Source: Cyanobium sp. NIES-981 (GTDB taxonomy: Bacteria > Cyanobacteriota > Cyanobacteriia > PCC-6307 > Cyanobiaceae). Taken from it: DNA of 64,000 nt. The notes beneath the pieces are model-generated. The model searched no databases. It saw nothing but the letters and a program-made list of their open reading frames with translations, and was not told where the DNA came from. How positions within the stretch are numbered: the first letter of the stretch is position 1; each line of letters begins with the position of its first letter. The position numbers were made by a program, and so were the translations under genes. Positions 18,217-27,127 of this stretch are shown one piece after another. Where the stretch lies: assembly GCF_900088535.1 (NCBI RefSeq), contig NZ_LT578417.1, positions 2,914,001 to 2,978,000 on the forward strand. Reading direction: 5' to 3'.

Positions 18217-18738
18217 TCAGCGGGAGCGTCCAGGCAGCACCTGCTCGGATTCCCGCAGCGTGGTGCTGTAGCCGAGCCGGCGGGCCACAGCCGTGAGCCC
18301 GGCGGGATCCTGGCCGGCGTGCTCCGGATGGCACACCGCCCACCACACCAGATGATCCACCCGGTTCGCCGGGGTGATCACACCGCCGGGGTTGATGGAG
18401 CGGATCAGCAGGCGGCCGCTGTCGTCCGTGATGCGCATGGGCTCGGCAGCGGTGCAGCGCACCGTGTCGGTCTGAATCCTCACGTCCGAGCCGAGCTGGC
18501 GCCAGAGCTGGGCGCGCCAGAGCCCCGGCACGGCCGGATCGGCCTTGGGGCCGTAGACCCCCAGCACCAGCGGGCCTTCGGGGCGGGGCTTTTCATCCAG
18601 CACCACCAGCCCGGCCGGGCGGTCCACCGCTGTGGCCTGGGCCAGGGTCGTGGCCGGGGCCGGGGCGGGGCCGCCGCCGGCCAGCAGGGGGAGCAGCCCG
18701 AGCGGCCACCACGACGCCGCGGGCGGGGTTGTCAGCAT
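18217..18738 (-). CDS. Hypothetical protein with signal-like N-terminus
   Basis: A 173-aa protein starting MLTTPPAASWWPLGLLPLL, a hydrophobic leader followed by an Ala/Pro-rich stretch, so probably exported or lipid-anchored (no lipobox Cys is seen). The mature part contains PLVLGVYGPKADPAVPGLW and VDHLVWWAVCHPEH. I do not recognise a domain. It lies 20 nt upstream of the response regulator gene in the same direction and back to back with the cysteine desulfurase gene. Confidence 0.6.
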   Translation of the reverse strand: MLTTPPAASWWPLGLLPLLAGGGPAPAPATTLAQATAVDRPAGLVVLDEKPRPEGPLVLGVYGPKADPAVPGLWRAQLWRQLGSDVRIQTDTVRCTAAEPMRITDDSGRLLIRSINPGGVITPANRVDHLVWWAVCHPEHAGQDPAGLTAVARRLGYSTTLRESEQVLPGRSR

Positions 18739-18758
18739 GGTGCCAGGCACGACCGCCC

Positions 18759-19898
18759 ATGCTCGCCTACCTCGACCACCACGCCAGCACGCCCTGCGAT
18801 CCGGCGGTGCAGGCCGCCATGGAGCCCTGGTGGAGCGTGCAGGCCGCCAACCCCTCCAGCCGGCTGCACCGTCCGGGGCTGGAGGCGGCGGCGGCCGTGG
18901 AGCGGGCCCGGACCCAGGTGGCCCGGGCGCTCGGCGCCGGCGAGGCCACCGGCGTGGTGTTCACCAGCGGCGCCACCGAGGCCAACAACCTCGCCCTCAA
19001 GGGCGTGGTGGAGGCCGCCCTGGAGCGGGGTGAGCCGCGGCGGCGCCTGCTGACCCTCGCCACCGAACACCGGGCGGTGCTGGATCCGCTGCGCTATCTG
19101 GAACGCCACGGCTTTCCCCTCACCGTGCTGCCGGTGGGGCGCGACGGCCTGGTGAACCTGGAGGCCTTCGCCGCGGCCCTCGGCCCCGATGTGCTGCTGG
19201 CCTCGGTGATGGCGGCCAACAACGAGATCGGCGTGCTGCAGCCCCTCGCGGCCATCGCGGAGCTCTGCCGCGCCCAGGGCGTGCTGCTGCATGTGGACGG
19301 GGCCCAGGCCGCCGGCCACATTCCCCTGGCGATGGAGACCCTGGGCATCGACCTGCTGAGTGTGAGCGGCCACAAGTGCTATGGCCCGAAGGGCGTGGGC
19401 GCCCTGCTGCTGCTGCCCGGGGTGGCCCTGGCCGCCCAGCTCCATGGCGGCGGTCAGGAGGGCGGCCTGCGGGCCGGCACCGTGGCGGTGCCCCTGGTGG
19501 TGGGCCTGGGGGAAGCCCTGCAGCGCTGCTGTGCCGATCGCTCCGAGCGGGCCCGGCGGCTCGGGGCCCTGCGGGACAGGCTCTGGCAGAGCCTCGAGGC
19601 CCTGGGCGGCGTGGACTGCAACGGTGCCGGCGCCCCCCGCCTGAGCCACAACCTCAACATCACGGTGAGCGGCGTGGACGGCACGGCCCTGCACCGCCTG
19701 CTGCGCCGCGACCTCGCCGTGAGCAGCGGCTCGGCCTGCAGCCAGGGCTCCCCCTCCCACGTGCTCGCCGCCCTGGGGCTCAGCCGCGCCGCAGCGGCGG
19801 CCTCGGTGCGCTTCGGCCTGGGCCGCGGCACCGGCGAGGCCGAGATCGGCCGCGCCATCGAGGCGGTGAGCGCCGCCGTGCGGCAGCTGCGGGGCTGA
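18759..19898 (+). CDS. Cysteine desulfurase (NifS/IscS family)
   Basis: A PLP enzyme (379 aa) that takes sulfur from cysteine for Fe-S clusters or thiolated molecules. Motifs: YLDHHASTP at the N-terminus, TSGATEANNLA, HVDGAQAAGH, the PLP lysine in SVSGHKCYGPKG, and the persulfide Cys in SSGSACSQGSPSHVL. It is group I type with the longer catalytic loop. ATG 18759 is chosen because the family starts directly before YLDH. It is a standalone gene here, divergent from the response regulator group. Confidence 0.93.
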   Translation: MLAYLDHHASTPCDPAVQAAMEPWWSVQAANPSSRLHRPGLEAAAAVERARTQVARALGAGEATGVVFTSGATEANNLALKGVVEAALERGEPRRRLLTLATEHRAVLDPLRYLERHGFPLTVLPVGRDGLVNLEAFAAALGPDVLLASVMAANNEIGVLQPLAAIAELCRAQGVLLHVDGAQAAGHIPLAMETLGIDLLSVSGHKCYGPKGVGALLLLPGVALAAQLHGGGQEGGLRAGTVAVPLVVGLGEALQRCCADRSERARRLGALRDRLWQSLEALGGVDCNGAGAPRLSHNLNITVSGVDGTALHRLLRRDLAVSSGSACSQGSPSHVLAALGLSRAAAAASVRFGLGRGTGEAEIGRAIEAVSAAVRQLRG

Positions 19899-19937
19899 AC
19901 CCGGCTCAGGCGAACACCCGGTGAGGGAAACACCCGG

Positions 19938-20525
19938 TCAGGCGAACAGCGTGGTGAGCAGCACGAAACCCGCCACCCCCAGCAGGGCCAGCACGGCCTG
20001 GGCCACCTTGCTCACCAGCATGCCGGCCACCACCGCCAGGCCCACCAGCAGCGAGCGGCGCAGCCGCAGCAGCCCCATGGGGCCCAGGGCGGTGGAGGCC
20101 GTGACCAGCTCCCCCAGGCTGGCCCCCAGCAGCGGCCCCACCAGGGCCCCCAGCAGCGGCCCGCCCACCGGCAGGGCCGGCAGCAGGCCCACCAGCCCCA
20201 CCAGCAGCCCCAGCCCCGCGCCGATGTAGGCCCAGCGGGTGGCCTTGAGCCGGGCCGGGCCGAGCACCAGGCCGAGGGCATCGGCCCCCCAGCCCAGCAG
20301 CAGCAGCCCACAGGCCAGCAGGAACGGCGCCCAGCCGGCGGCCCAGCCCACGGCCCAGAGCCACAGGCCCGCCCCCAGCGGCAGCAGGGCCAGGCCCGGC
20401 AGCAGCGGCAGCAGGGTGCCCGGGATGGCCAGCAGCTGGATCAGCAGGGCCGCCCACCACAGGCCATCGCGTGCGGTCATGGCCGGGAGGGCGACCTCGG
20501 GAAGGTGGAGCGGCAGGCCGGTCAT
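19938..20525 (-). CDS. DUF456 family membrane protein
   Basis: A 195-aa very hydrophobic protein with five or six membrane segments and the Gly-rich pattern of DUF456 ([52 protein letters not shown]). Function of the family is unknown. Its ATG overlaps the rsmH stop by 4 nt (ATGA), so it is translated as the second gene of an rsmH operon. Confidence 0.82.
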   Translation of the reverse strand: MTGLPLHLPEVALPAMTARDGLWWAALLIQLLAIPGTLLPLLPGLALLPLGAGLWLWAVGWAAGWAPFLLACGLLLLGWGADALGLVLGPARLKATRWAYIGAGLGLLVGLVGLLPALPVGGPLLGALVGPLLGASLGELVTASTALGPMGLLRLRRSLLVGLAVVAGMLVSKVAQAVLALLGVAGFVLLTTLFA

Positions 20526-21523
20526 GGCCTTCGCCGCGCCACGCGGTACTTGGCCGAGCGGCTGCGGGGGTTGGCCTCCGCCTCCTCGGGTGCGGCCACC
20601 AGGGGCTTGCGGGTCACCCGTTCGAGCCGCTCGTCGGCAAGGAAGGCGGTCTTGACCCGCCGGTCTTCGAGGGAATGGAAACTGATCACCCCGAGCAGCC
20701 CTCCGGGCAGAAGCCAGTGGGGCACCTGCTCCAGCCAGCGCTCGAGCACCCCGAGCTCATCATTCACCGCGATGCGCAGGGCCTGGAAGGTGCGGGTTGC
20801 CGGATGGATGCGGCCGCGCCGGGCGGCCGGCGGGTAGCAGCCGCCCACCAGCCAGGCCAGTTCGGCGGTGCTGCGGGGCCGGGCCGGATCGTTCCAGGGC
20901 CCCTGGTCCTTGATGCGGCGGGCGATGCGGCGCGAGAGGCGCTCCTCGCCGTAGGCGTAGAGCAGATCGGCCAGCGCGCTCTCCTCCAGCCGGTCGAGCA
21001 GGGCGGCGGCCGTCTCGCCCGCCAACGGGTTCATGCGCATGTCGAGCGGGCCCGCGCTGCGGAAGCTGAAGCCCCGCTCCGCCCCATCCAGCTGGGGACT
21101 GCTCACCCCCAGATCGGCCAGCACCGCCAGGGCGGGTTCGGCCGGGCGGTGGTCGGCGAAGTTGGTGGCCACGATCGTGACCCGGTCGCCGAAGGGGGCG
21201 AGGCGCTCGGCGGCGGCGGCGCGGGCGCTCGGGTCCTGGTCCAGCCCGATCAGGCGCAGGCCGGGATGGGCCTGCAGCAACAGGGCGCTGTGGCCGCCGC
21301 CGCCGAGGGTGCAGTCGATCAGCAGGCCGCCACCGGGTCGCTGGGCCAGCAGGTCCTCCAGGGGCTCGAAGCTCGCCAGCACGGCCTCGGCCAGCACCGG
21401 CTGGTGGGCATAGGCCGGGGCCGCCGCGGCGTCGCCAGCGGCCTCAGCCGGGGGCTCTCCAGGAGCCTCTTCTGGAGCCTCTCCTGGGGAGTCGGAAGGT
21501 GGCGGGGGAACAGAGGGGGGCAC
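20522..21523 (-). CDS. rsmH: 16S rRNA (cytosine-N4) methyltransferase
   Basis: RsmH (MraW) uses SAM to methylate N4 of C1402 in 16S rRNA. The 333-aa protein shows [13 protein letters not shown], the SAM motif [41 protein letters not shown], and the C-terminal [18 protein letters not shown] 40-residue Ala/Pro/Glu-rich N-terminal tail follows the GTG at 21523; the true start may be later. It is divergent from ndhH with about 44 nt between starts. Confidence 0.95.
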   Translation of the reverse strand: MPPSVPPPPSDSPGEAPEEAPGEPPAEAAGDAAAAPAYAHQPVLAEAVLASFEPLEDLLAQRPGGGLLIDCTLGGGGHSALLLQAHPGLRLIGLDQDPSARAAAAERLAPFGDRVTIVATNFADHRPAEPALAVLADLGVSSPQLDGAERGFSFRSAGPLDMRMNPLAGETAAALLDRLEESALADLLYAYGEERLSRRIARRIKDQGPWNDPARPRSTAELAWLVGGCYPPAARRGRIHPATRTFQALRIAVNDELGVLERWLEQVPHWLLPGGLLGVISFHSLEDRRVKTAFLADERLERVTRKPLVAAPEEAEANPRSRSAKYRVARRRP

Positions 21524-21567
21524 GAAACCTTCCTAAGATCCCGCCATTCGACCGCAGACCACGGCCC

Positions 21568-22752
21568 ATGACGCAGCTGGAGACGCGCACGGAGCCGATG
21601 GTGGTGAACTTCGGCCCCCATCACCCCTCGATGCACGGGGTGCTGCGGCTCGTGGTGACCCTCGACGGCGAGGACGTGGTGGACTGCGAGCCGGTGATCG
21701 GCTACCTGCACCGCGGCATGGAGAAGATCGCCGAGAACCGCACGAACGTGATGTTCGTGCCCTACGTGAGCCGCATGGACTACGCGGCCGGCATGTTCTA
21801 CGAGGCGATCGTGGTGAACGCTCCCGAGCGGCTCGCCGATGTGCCTGTGCCCAGGCGGGCCAGCTACATCCGGGTGCTGATGCTGGAGCTCAACCGCATC
21901 GCCAACCACCTGCTCTGGCTTGGCCCCTTCCTGGCTGATGTGGGCGCCCAGACGCCGTTCTTCTACATCTTCCGCGAGCGGGAGATGATCTACGACCTCT
22001 GGGAGGCGGCCACCGGCCAGCGGCTGATCAACAACAACTACTTCCGCATCGGCGGGGTGGCGGCCGATCTGCCCTACGGCTGGCTGGAGAAGTGCCTCGA
22101 CTTCTGCGACTGGTTCGGCCCCAAGATCAACGAGTACGAGAAGCTGATCACCAACAACCCGATCTTCCGCCGCCGCATCGAGGGCCTGGGCACGATCAGC
22201 CGCGAGGAGGCGATCAACTGGAGCCTTTCGGGTCCGATGCTGCGCGCCTCGGGCGTGCCGTGGGATCTGCGCAAGGTGGACCACTACGAGTGCTACGACG
22301 ACTTTGACTGGGATGTGGCCACCGCCCAGGAGGGCGACTGCTACGCCCGCTACCGGGTGCGGATCCAGGAGATGCGCGAATCCCTGAAGATCCTGCGCCA
22401 GGCCTGCGCCATGATTCCCGGTGGCCCCACCGAGAACCTCGAGGCCCGGCGCCTGGCCGAGGGCAAGGGCGGTGAATCCAGTGGATTCGACCTGCAGTAC
22501 GTGGCCAAGAAGGTGGCCCCCACCTTCAAGATCCCCAGTGGCGAGCTCTACACCCGCCTGGAATCGGGCAAGGGGGAGATCGGCGTGTTCATCCAGGGCA
22601 ACGACGACGTGACCCCGTGGCGCTTCAAGATCCGCGCTGCCGATCAGAACAACCTGCAGATCCTGCCCCACATCCTCAAGGGGCACAAAGTGGCCGACAT
22701 CATGGCGATCCTCGGCTCGATCGACGTGATCATGGGCTCGGTGGATCGCTGA
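21568..22752 (+). CDS. ndhH: NAD(P)H-quinone oxidoreductase subunit H
   Basis: The 49-kDa-like subunit of the peripheral arm of photosynthetic NDH-1, next to the quinone pocket in thylakoids. The 394-aa protein has [51 protein letters not shown]-type residues ([14 protein letters not shown]) and the C-terminal [16 protein letters not shown]. The ATG at 21568 gives the usual family length. Confidence 0.97.
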   Translation: MTQLETRTEPMVVNFGPHHPSMHGVLRLVVTLDGEDVVDCEPVIGYLHRGMEKIAENRTNVMFVPYVSRMDYAAGMFYEAIVVNAPERLADVPVPRRASYIRVLMLELNRIANHLLWLGPFLADVGAQTPFFYIFREREMIYDLWEAATGQRLINNNYFRIGGVAADLPYGWLEKCLDFCDWFGPKINEYEKLITNNPIFRRRIEGLGTISREEAINWSLSGPMLRASGVPWDLRKVDHYECYDDFDWDVATAQEGDCYARYRVRIQEMRESLKILRQACAMIPGGPTENLEARRLAEGKGGESSGFDLQYVAKKVAPTFKIPSGELYTRLESGKGEIGVFIQGNDDVTPWRFKIRAADQNNLQILPHILKGHKVADIMAILGSIDVIMGSVDR

Positions 22753-22805
22753 AATCCGGTTCGCTCCCGCGCCGGTTTCTGGAGCGGCTGCAGCAGGCCG
22801 GCTTT

Positions 22806-23168
22806 TTGCTGCCGGCCGGGATCACGGGCTACCTCTGGCTCAAGGGGGCCCATCCGGGCCTGCCGGGCTTCGCCTGCCCCCTGCGGGCCATCACGGGCAT
22901 TCCCTGCCCCACCTGCTTCCTCACCAGAGCCACCGCCGCCAGCCTCCAGGCCCAGTGGGGGGAGGCCCTCAGCCAGCACGCCCTGGGGCCCCTGGCTGCG
23001 GCGGCACTGCTGGTGTGGTCGGTGCAGGCGATCCGGCGGCGGCGCCTGGCTCCCCGGGGGCTGCGCCCCTGGCACGGGGCGGTGGTGCTGGCGGTGCTGC
23101 TGGGCTACTGGGGCCTGCGCCTGGTGATGCACTACGGCATGGGTCTGGCAGCCTTTCCCTCAGGCTGA
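22806..23168 (+). CDS. DUF2752 family membrane protein
   Basis: About 120 aa with the DUF2752 Cys motif FACPLRAITGIPCPTCFLTRA and two further hydrophobic helices. The frame has no ATG after the ndhH stop; a TTG at 22806 is the best start I can see, so the start is uncertain. The gene follows ndhH closely and may be co-transcribed. Family function is unknown; the CxxC-like cysteines suggest redox or metal binding in a membrane. Confidence 0.68.
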   Translation: MLPAGITGYLWLKGAHPGLPGFACPLRAITGIPCPTCFLTRATAASLQAQWGEALSQHALGPLAAAALLVWSVQAIRRRRLAPRGLRPWHGAVVLAVLLGYWGLRLVMHYGMGLAAFPSG

Positions 23169-23197
23169 GGGCAGCCGGCAGCGGTGGGCGTAGCCGT

Positions 23198-23884
23198 TCA
23201 GCTCAGCACTCCGCGGTGGTAGGCCACGTTCTGGATGTAGAAGCTGGACACCGGCACGGCCACCAGGGCACCGAGGCCGCAGGTGACCACCGACACCACA
23301 GCCACCACCAGCCCGGTGAGCAGCTCGATGCCCACGAACTCCCAGCCCCTGGGCGAGCGGTACACCGCCTGGAAGGACAGCCGCAGGGTCTCCAGCACCG
23401 GCAGGTCGGTGTTGAACACCTTGTTCACGTACACAGGGCCCACCAGCGCCACGGCGATGCCGGGCAGCACGCACAGCAGCAGGCCGATCACGGTGACGAG
23501 GCTGAACAGCAGGCCCGCCAGCAGGTAACGCCAGGGCCGGCGGAACAGGGCCTGGAAAGCCGCCTCGATGCCGATGGTCTCCCCGCTGGCGTAGTGGAGG
23601 GCAGGCACCGCCGTGAACAGCACCCCCACCAGGCTCGAGAGGATGGAGAAGGGCAGCTGGCCCAGCTGGCCCAGGGCCATCGCCACCGCCTCCGCCATCT
23701 CGGACATGGCCTGGCCGCCGGCCACCAGATAGGCGATCACATTGATCACCACGTAGATGCCGAAGCCCATCCCGCTGATCACCGCCGTGGCCACCCAGAT
23801 CAGCAGCATGGTGGGCACATGGGTCAGAAACGCCTGCCAGGCCCGCGTCACGGTGGGCGGTTCGTAGGCGGCAGGAGAAGCCAA
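23198..23884 (-). CDS. Multi-pass membrane protein (hypothetical)
   Basis: A 228-aa protein with five to six membrane helices (TMLLIWVATAVISGMGFGIYVV, LFSLVTVIGLLLCVLPGIAVALVG, GLVVAVVSVVTCGLGALVAVPV). The family resembles DUF975-like or YciC-like bacterial membrane proteins often seen in cyanobacteria. No ATG begins the conserved part; TTG 23884 is used and GTG at about 23851 is an alternative. It is divergent from menI. Confidence 0.7.
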   Translation of the reverse strand: MASPAAYEPPTVTRAWQAFLTHVPTMLLIWVATAVISGMGFGIYVVINVIAYLVAGGQAMSEMAEAVAMALGQLGQLPFSILSSLVGVLFTAVPALHYASGETIGIEAAFQALFRRPWRYLLAGLLFSLVTVIGLLLCVLPGIAVALVGPVYVNKVFNTDLPVLETLRLSFQAVYRSPRGWEFVGIELLTGLVVAVVSVVTCGLGALVAVPVSSFYIQNVAYHRGVLS

Positions 23885-23980
23885 GGGGGCGGTCCGGAGG
23901 TTCCCGGAATGTAGGCAGCCGCCAAGGCCGCTACAACACGGTCGACGGCAGCCCCCCGGCTCCACTCCCCCCTGCTTGCG

Positions 23981-24433
23981 ATGGCTCCGGATCCCTCCAG
24001 CTGGCTGCTGCTCTGCCGCACCGTGCGCTTCGGTGACACCGACGCCGCCGGGGTGCTGCACGCCCCCCGCCTGCTGAGCTGGTGCCACGAGGCCTATGAA
24101 GAGAGCCTGGAGCGCTACGGCATCGGCGCCGCCGAGGTGTTCCCCACCCCGGACCACCCCCTGGCGGTGGCCCTGCCGATCGTGCACTGCCGCGCTGACT
24201 ACCTGAAGCCGCTGGTGTGCGGTGATCCCCTGGCGATCGCCCTGGAGCCGAGGCGCCTCGATCCGGGCGGCTTCGAGGTGGGCTACAGCTTCAGCTGCAA
24301 CGGCACTGCCGTGGCCCGGGGACTCACCTGCCACGTGGCGATCGAAACGGCCAGCCGCAGGCGCTGCCGCCTGCCGGAGCCGCTCAACCGCTGGCTGGAG
24401 GCCTCGAGCCTGGGCGGGGTGCAGCCGTTGTAG
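23981..24433 (+). CDS. menI: 1,4-dihydroxy-2-naphthoyl-CoA hydrolase
   Basis: A hotdog-fold thioesterase (150 aa) that releases 1,4-dihydroxy-2-naphthoate from its CoA ester in phylloquinone synthesis. It shows the 4-hydroxybenzoyl-CoA-thioesterase-like motif VRFGDTDAAGVLHAPRLLSWCHEAYEE (active-site Asp in GDTDAAG) and LPIVHCRADYLKPL, as in the cyanobacterial DHNA-CoA thioesterases. Its position beside menE, menC, menA and menF supports the role. The 3' end overlaps a small antisense frame. Confidence 0.88.
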   Translation: MAPDPSSWLLLCRTVRFGDTDAAGVLHAPRLLSWCHEAYEESLERYGIGAAEVFPTPDHPLAVALPIVHCRADYLKPLVCGDPLAIALEPRRLDPGGFEVGYSFSCNGTAVARGLTCHVAIETASRRRCRLPEPLNRWLEASSLGGVQPL

Positions 24434-24590
24434 CCCAGTACAGCGCCGCCAGCTGCAGGGGCAGCAGGCTGGCCAGCACCGCCATCAGGGGCAGGGTGGT
24501 GTCGTGGGGAATGGCGCCCACGGCCACCACGCTGACCATCCCCCCAGCCAGCAGGGGCAGCAGGGCCAGGCGTCTGGTCGGCACGGGCAT
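24384..24590 (-). CDS. Small membrane protein coupled to TM2 gene
   Basis: A 68-aa frame with two hydrophobic segments (LALLPLLAGGMVSVVAVGAI and LPLMAVLASLLPLQLAALYW). Its ATG overlaps the stop of the TM2 gene by one base (TGATG), typical of translational coupling, which is the main reason to believe it. The last 50 nt run antisense to the end of menI. No family recognised. Confidence 0.5.
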   Translation of the reverse strand: MPVPTRRLALLPLLAGGMVSVVAVGAIPHDTTLPLMAVLASLLPLQLAALYWATTAAPRPGSRPPASG

Positions 24591-24868
24591 CAGAACCAGT
24601 CCTTCACCCCGTCGATGTAGGTGGCCTGGAACTCCTCGTTGGTCTTGGTGAGATAGAGGATGCCCTCGATCAGGCCGATCACCCCCATCACGAAGCTGGC
24701 CAGGCCGCAGGTCACCACGCCCCCGGCCAGGGACACCACCAGCATGATCACGCCGGCCTTGGTGTAGCCGAGGATGAATTTGTGCACACCGAACGCACCC
24801 AGAAAGATGCCGGTGAGGCCCGCCGCCAGCTTCTTGTTGCTCAGTTCGGTCTCACTCAGGGTGGCCAT
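24590..24868 (-). CDS. TM2 domain protein
   Basis: A 92-aa protein starting MATLSETELSNKK with the TM2 pattern: LTGIFLGAFGVHKFILGYTKAG followed by a second helix and ASFVMGVIGLIEGILYL. TM2 proteins are small two-helix membrane proteins of unknown function. ATG 24868 is preferred to ATG 24883. It overlaps the 3' end of menE and continues in the same direction, so it is probably on the menA-menC-menE transcript. Confidence 0.85.
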   Translation of the reverse strand: MATLSETELSNKKLAAGLTGIFLGAFGVHKFILGYTKAGVIMLVVSLAGGVVTCGLASFVMGVIGLIEGILYLTKTNEEFQATYIDGVKDWF

Positions 24869-26114
24869 CGGCGGCAGCACCATCGCGCAGGGGATGCCCT
24901 GCTTCTAGCGATAGGAGCCAGCGCTGCCAACGGCTCCGTTCCCATTTCCCCAACGGCGAGGGCTCCAGGCCCGGGCAGCACAGCCAGCGGCGGGGGCGCT
25001 CCGCCGGCGCCCAGCCGGCCGCCGCCGCGGCCAGCTGGCGGCACAGGGCCGCCCCGTCGGCGCCCGGGGCCGGCCGCACCAGGCCCGCCAGCCGCTCCCC
25101 CCAATCGGGATCCGGCAGCGCCAGCAGCAGCACCTCCTGCAGGGGCCAGCCCCCCTCAGCCGCCAGGGCTCGGATCCGCGCTTCGATCTGCTCGGGGAAC
25201 ACCGTTTCGCCGCCGCTGTGGATGGCCCCGTCGATCCGGCCCAGCAGCCGCAGGCCCTCCGCGCTGAGCCGGGCCCCGTCGCCGCTGCGCCACCAGCCCT
25301 GCCGCAGCCCAGGCAGCGGCTGCAGCACGCCGGCCTCCACCCACCCCGGGCTCAACCGGTCGCAACGCACCTCCAGGGCCACGGACCCCGGCGCCAGCCG
25401 CAGCTCCACCCCGGCCAGGGCCGGGCCACATCCCCCCACCCCGGCGAGGAACCGCTCCGGTGGCAGGGCGGCCACCATGGCCGCCGTTTCGGTGGCGCCG
25501 TAGCAGGGCGACAGCCGCAGGCCGGCGCGGCGGGCCCGGGCCGCCAGGGCGGGCGGCAGGGGCGCACCCCCCACCCAGATCACCGCCAGGCACCGCAGCC
25601 AGGCGAGACCCGCGGGCTCAACCATCAGCCGGGCCAGCTGGGTGGGCACCAGGGAGAGCAGGGCCGGCGGTGGCGCAGCCGAGCCCGGCGGGCCGGTGAG
25701 CGGCAGCCGGGCGGCCAGCTCCCGGGGCTGCCGCATCCAGGCGGGCGGGATCACGCGGTGGGCCCCGCCCCACTGGCGCGCCCGCAGCCAGGGCAGCAGG
25801 CCGCTCACGTGGTGCAGGGGCAAGGGGTTGAGGTGCAGGCAGGCGGCCGGATCGACACCGACCGCCCGCAGCCAGTGCGCCGTGGCCGCGGCCGAGGCCT
25901 GCAGGTGGGCCAGGGGCTGCAGGCACCAGCGGCGGCCACCGCTGCTGCCGCCGCTGCCCACCACCACGCCGGGTCCCCAGTGCTCCCCCAGCCGTTCCAG
26001 CCCCCCGGGCCCCAGAGCCGCATCCAGGGCGGCCTGCTCCTGCGGGGCCGCCAGGCCCGCCAGCCGGCCGTCGGCCCAGGCCGCCTCGAGCTCGGCCAGC
26101 GGGTCGGGCGTCAA
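24852..26114 (-). CDS. menE: o-Succinylbenzoate-CoA ligase
   Basis: Acyl-CoA synthetase family enzyme (about 420 aa) that activates o-succinylbenzoate with ATP and CoA for phylloquinone synthesis. It shows the P-loop-like GSGGSSGGRRWC, HHVSGLLPWLRA, the YGATETAAMVAAL block and the RIDGAIHSGGETVFPEQIE motif. It is shorter than typical acyl-CoA synthetases, as MenE proteins are. The start is taken as TTG 26114 because it overlaps the menC stop as TTGA; longer in-frame GTG starts would overlap menC deeply. Confidence 0.87.
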   Translation of the reverse strand: MTPDPLAELEAAWADGRLAGLAAPQEQAALDAALGPGGLERLGEHWGPGVVVGSGGSSGGRRWCLQPLAHLQASAAATAHWLRAVGVDPAACLHLNPLPLHHVSGLLPWLRARQWGGAHRVIPPAWMRQPRELAARLPLTGPPGSAAPPPALLSLVPTQLARLMVEPAGLAWLRCLAVIWVGGAPLPPALAARARRAGLRLSPCYGATETAAMVAALPPERFLAGVGGCGPALAGVELRLAPGSVALEVRCDRLSPGWVEAGVLQPLPGLRQGWWRSGDGARLSAEGLRLLGRIDGAIHSGGETVFPEQIEARIRALAAEGGWPLQEVLLLALPDPDWGERLAGLVRPAPGADGAALCRQLAAAAAGWAPAERPRRWLCCPGLEPSPLGKWERSRWQRWLLSLEAGHPLRDGAAADGHPE

Positions 26115-27127
26115 GCCGCCGCCTGCCACACCGCAGCCGGGTCGGCGGCGGCCAGGGGGCCGCGGGGCTGCCAGCGGCTCGCCAGCCCGGGCGCCGACGG
26201 GGTGGGACCGGCCCACTGCAGGGCCGCCAGATGCTCCAGCCAGCGGCGGCCGATGCCCGTTTCAAAGGAACTGCTGAGCATCAGCCCCGGCGTTCCCCGC
26301 TGCAGGGCCGCCAGCAGGGGCCGGGGATCACCCTCCTGGCTGGGACGTCGCACCTGCCAGGAGGGCCAGTGGGCCGTGAGCCCGGGATGGTGCTGGAGGG
26401 ATTCATCCAGCGCCACCGGCAGCTGGCGGGCCAGGGCCAGCAGCCCCTCGGGGTCGGCGGGGGGCAGCGGCTGCTCCAGCCAGTGGAGCCGGGGTTCGGT
26501 GGCCAGCCGCTCGGCCCAGCCCCAGGCGGTGGCGCGGGTCCAGCCGCCGTTGGCATCGAGCCGCAGGCCGGCCGTGGCCGGCAGCCGCTCCAGCAGCTGC
26601 TCCAGCAGCTGCCGCTCCAGGACGTCATCGTGGGTGGCCACCTTCCACTTGAGCACCAGGGGGTGGGGACCGGCCTGGGCGATGGCCTCCTCCAGCGCCG
26701 CCAGGGCGGCCTCACCCGCCGGCAGCAGCACGGCACCGGGCGGCGCGGCACGCCAGCGCCCCTGCGGCAGGCCCTCCACCTCGGCCAGAGCGGCACCGAG
26801 CGCGAAGGCCAGGCAGCGGGGCCCCAAGCCGTAGCCGAAGCCGTGCTCCAGCCGCTGCTCCAGATCCCGGCGCGACAGCACGGCGGGCAGGCCGGCGATC
26901 GCCTCCTCCAGCCCGGCGGACTGCTCCAGCAGGGGCGAGGCCTCCCCCCAGCCCACCGCGCCCGTCTCCGCGTCCAGGCGCAGCAGCCAGCCCTGTTTGG
27001 CTGCCAGGGTGCCCCGGGCCGTGCGCAGCGGCTGCGGCAGCAGGGCCCGGAACGGCCGCCACTGCAGCCGAAGCTGGAGGTCACCACCCTGGCCGGCGGC
27101 GGCAGGCGTGCACGCCACCGGGGTCAC
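26111..27127 (-). CDS. menC: o-Succinylbenzoate synthase
   Basis: Enolase-superfamily dehydratase (338 aa) that makes o-succinylbenzoate from SHCHC. Visible: RTARGTLAAKQGWLLRL near the N-terminus, GWGEASPLLEQSAG, the KWKV catalytic-lysine region, LRLDANGGWT (metal Asp), WLEQPLPPADPEG (metal Glu) and VALDESL (metal Asp). GTG at 27127 overlaps the menA stop (GTGA), so menA and menC are coupled. The second catalytic Lys region is diverged (WQVRRPS). Confidence 0.88.
   Translation of the reverse strand: MTPVACTPAAAGQGGDLQLRLQWRPFRALLPQPLRTARGTLAAKQGWLLRLDAETGAVGWGEASPLLEQSAGLEEAIAGLPAVLSRRDLEQRLEHGFGYGLGPRCLAFALGAALAEVEGLPQGRWRAAPPGAVLLPAGEAALAALEEAIAQAGPHPLVLKWKVATHDDVLERQLLEQLLERLPATAGLRLDANGGWTRATAWGWAERLATEPRLHWLEQPLPPADPEGLLALARQLPVALDESLQHHPGLTAHWPSWQVRRPSQEGDPRPLLAALQRGTPGLMLSSSFETGIGRRWLEHLAALQWAGPTPSAPGLASRWQPRGPLAAADPAAVWQAAA

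Noticed and set aside
19899-19937. Repeated AACACCCGGT in the gap between the cysteine desulfurase and DUF456 genes
   Set aside because: Only two short copies in 40 nt between convergent genes, partly coding; no support for a functional element.
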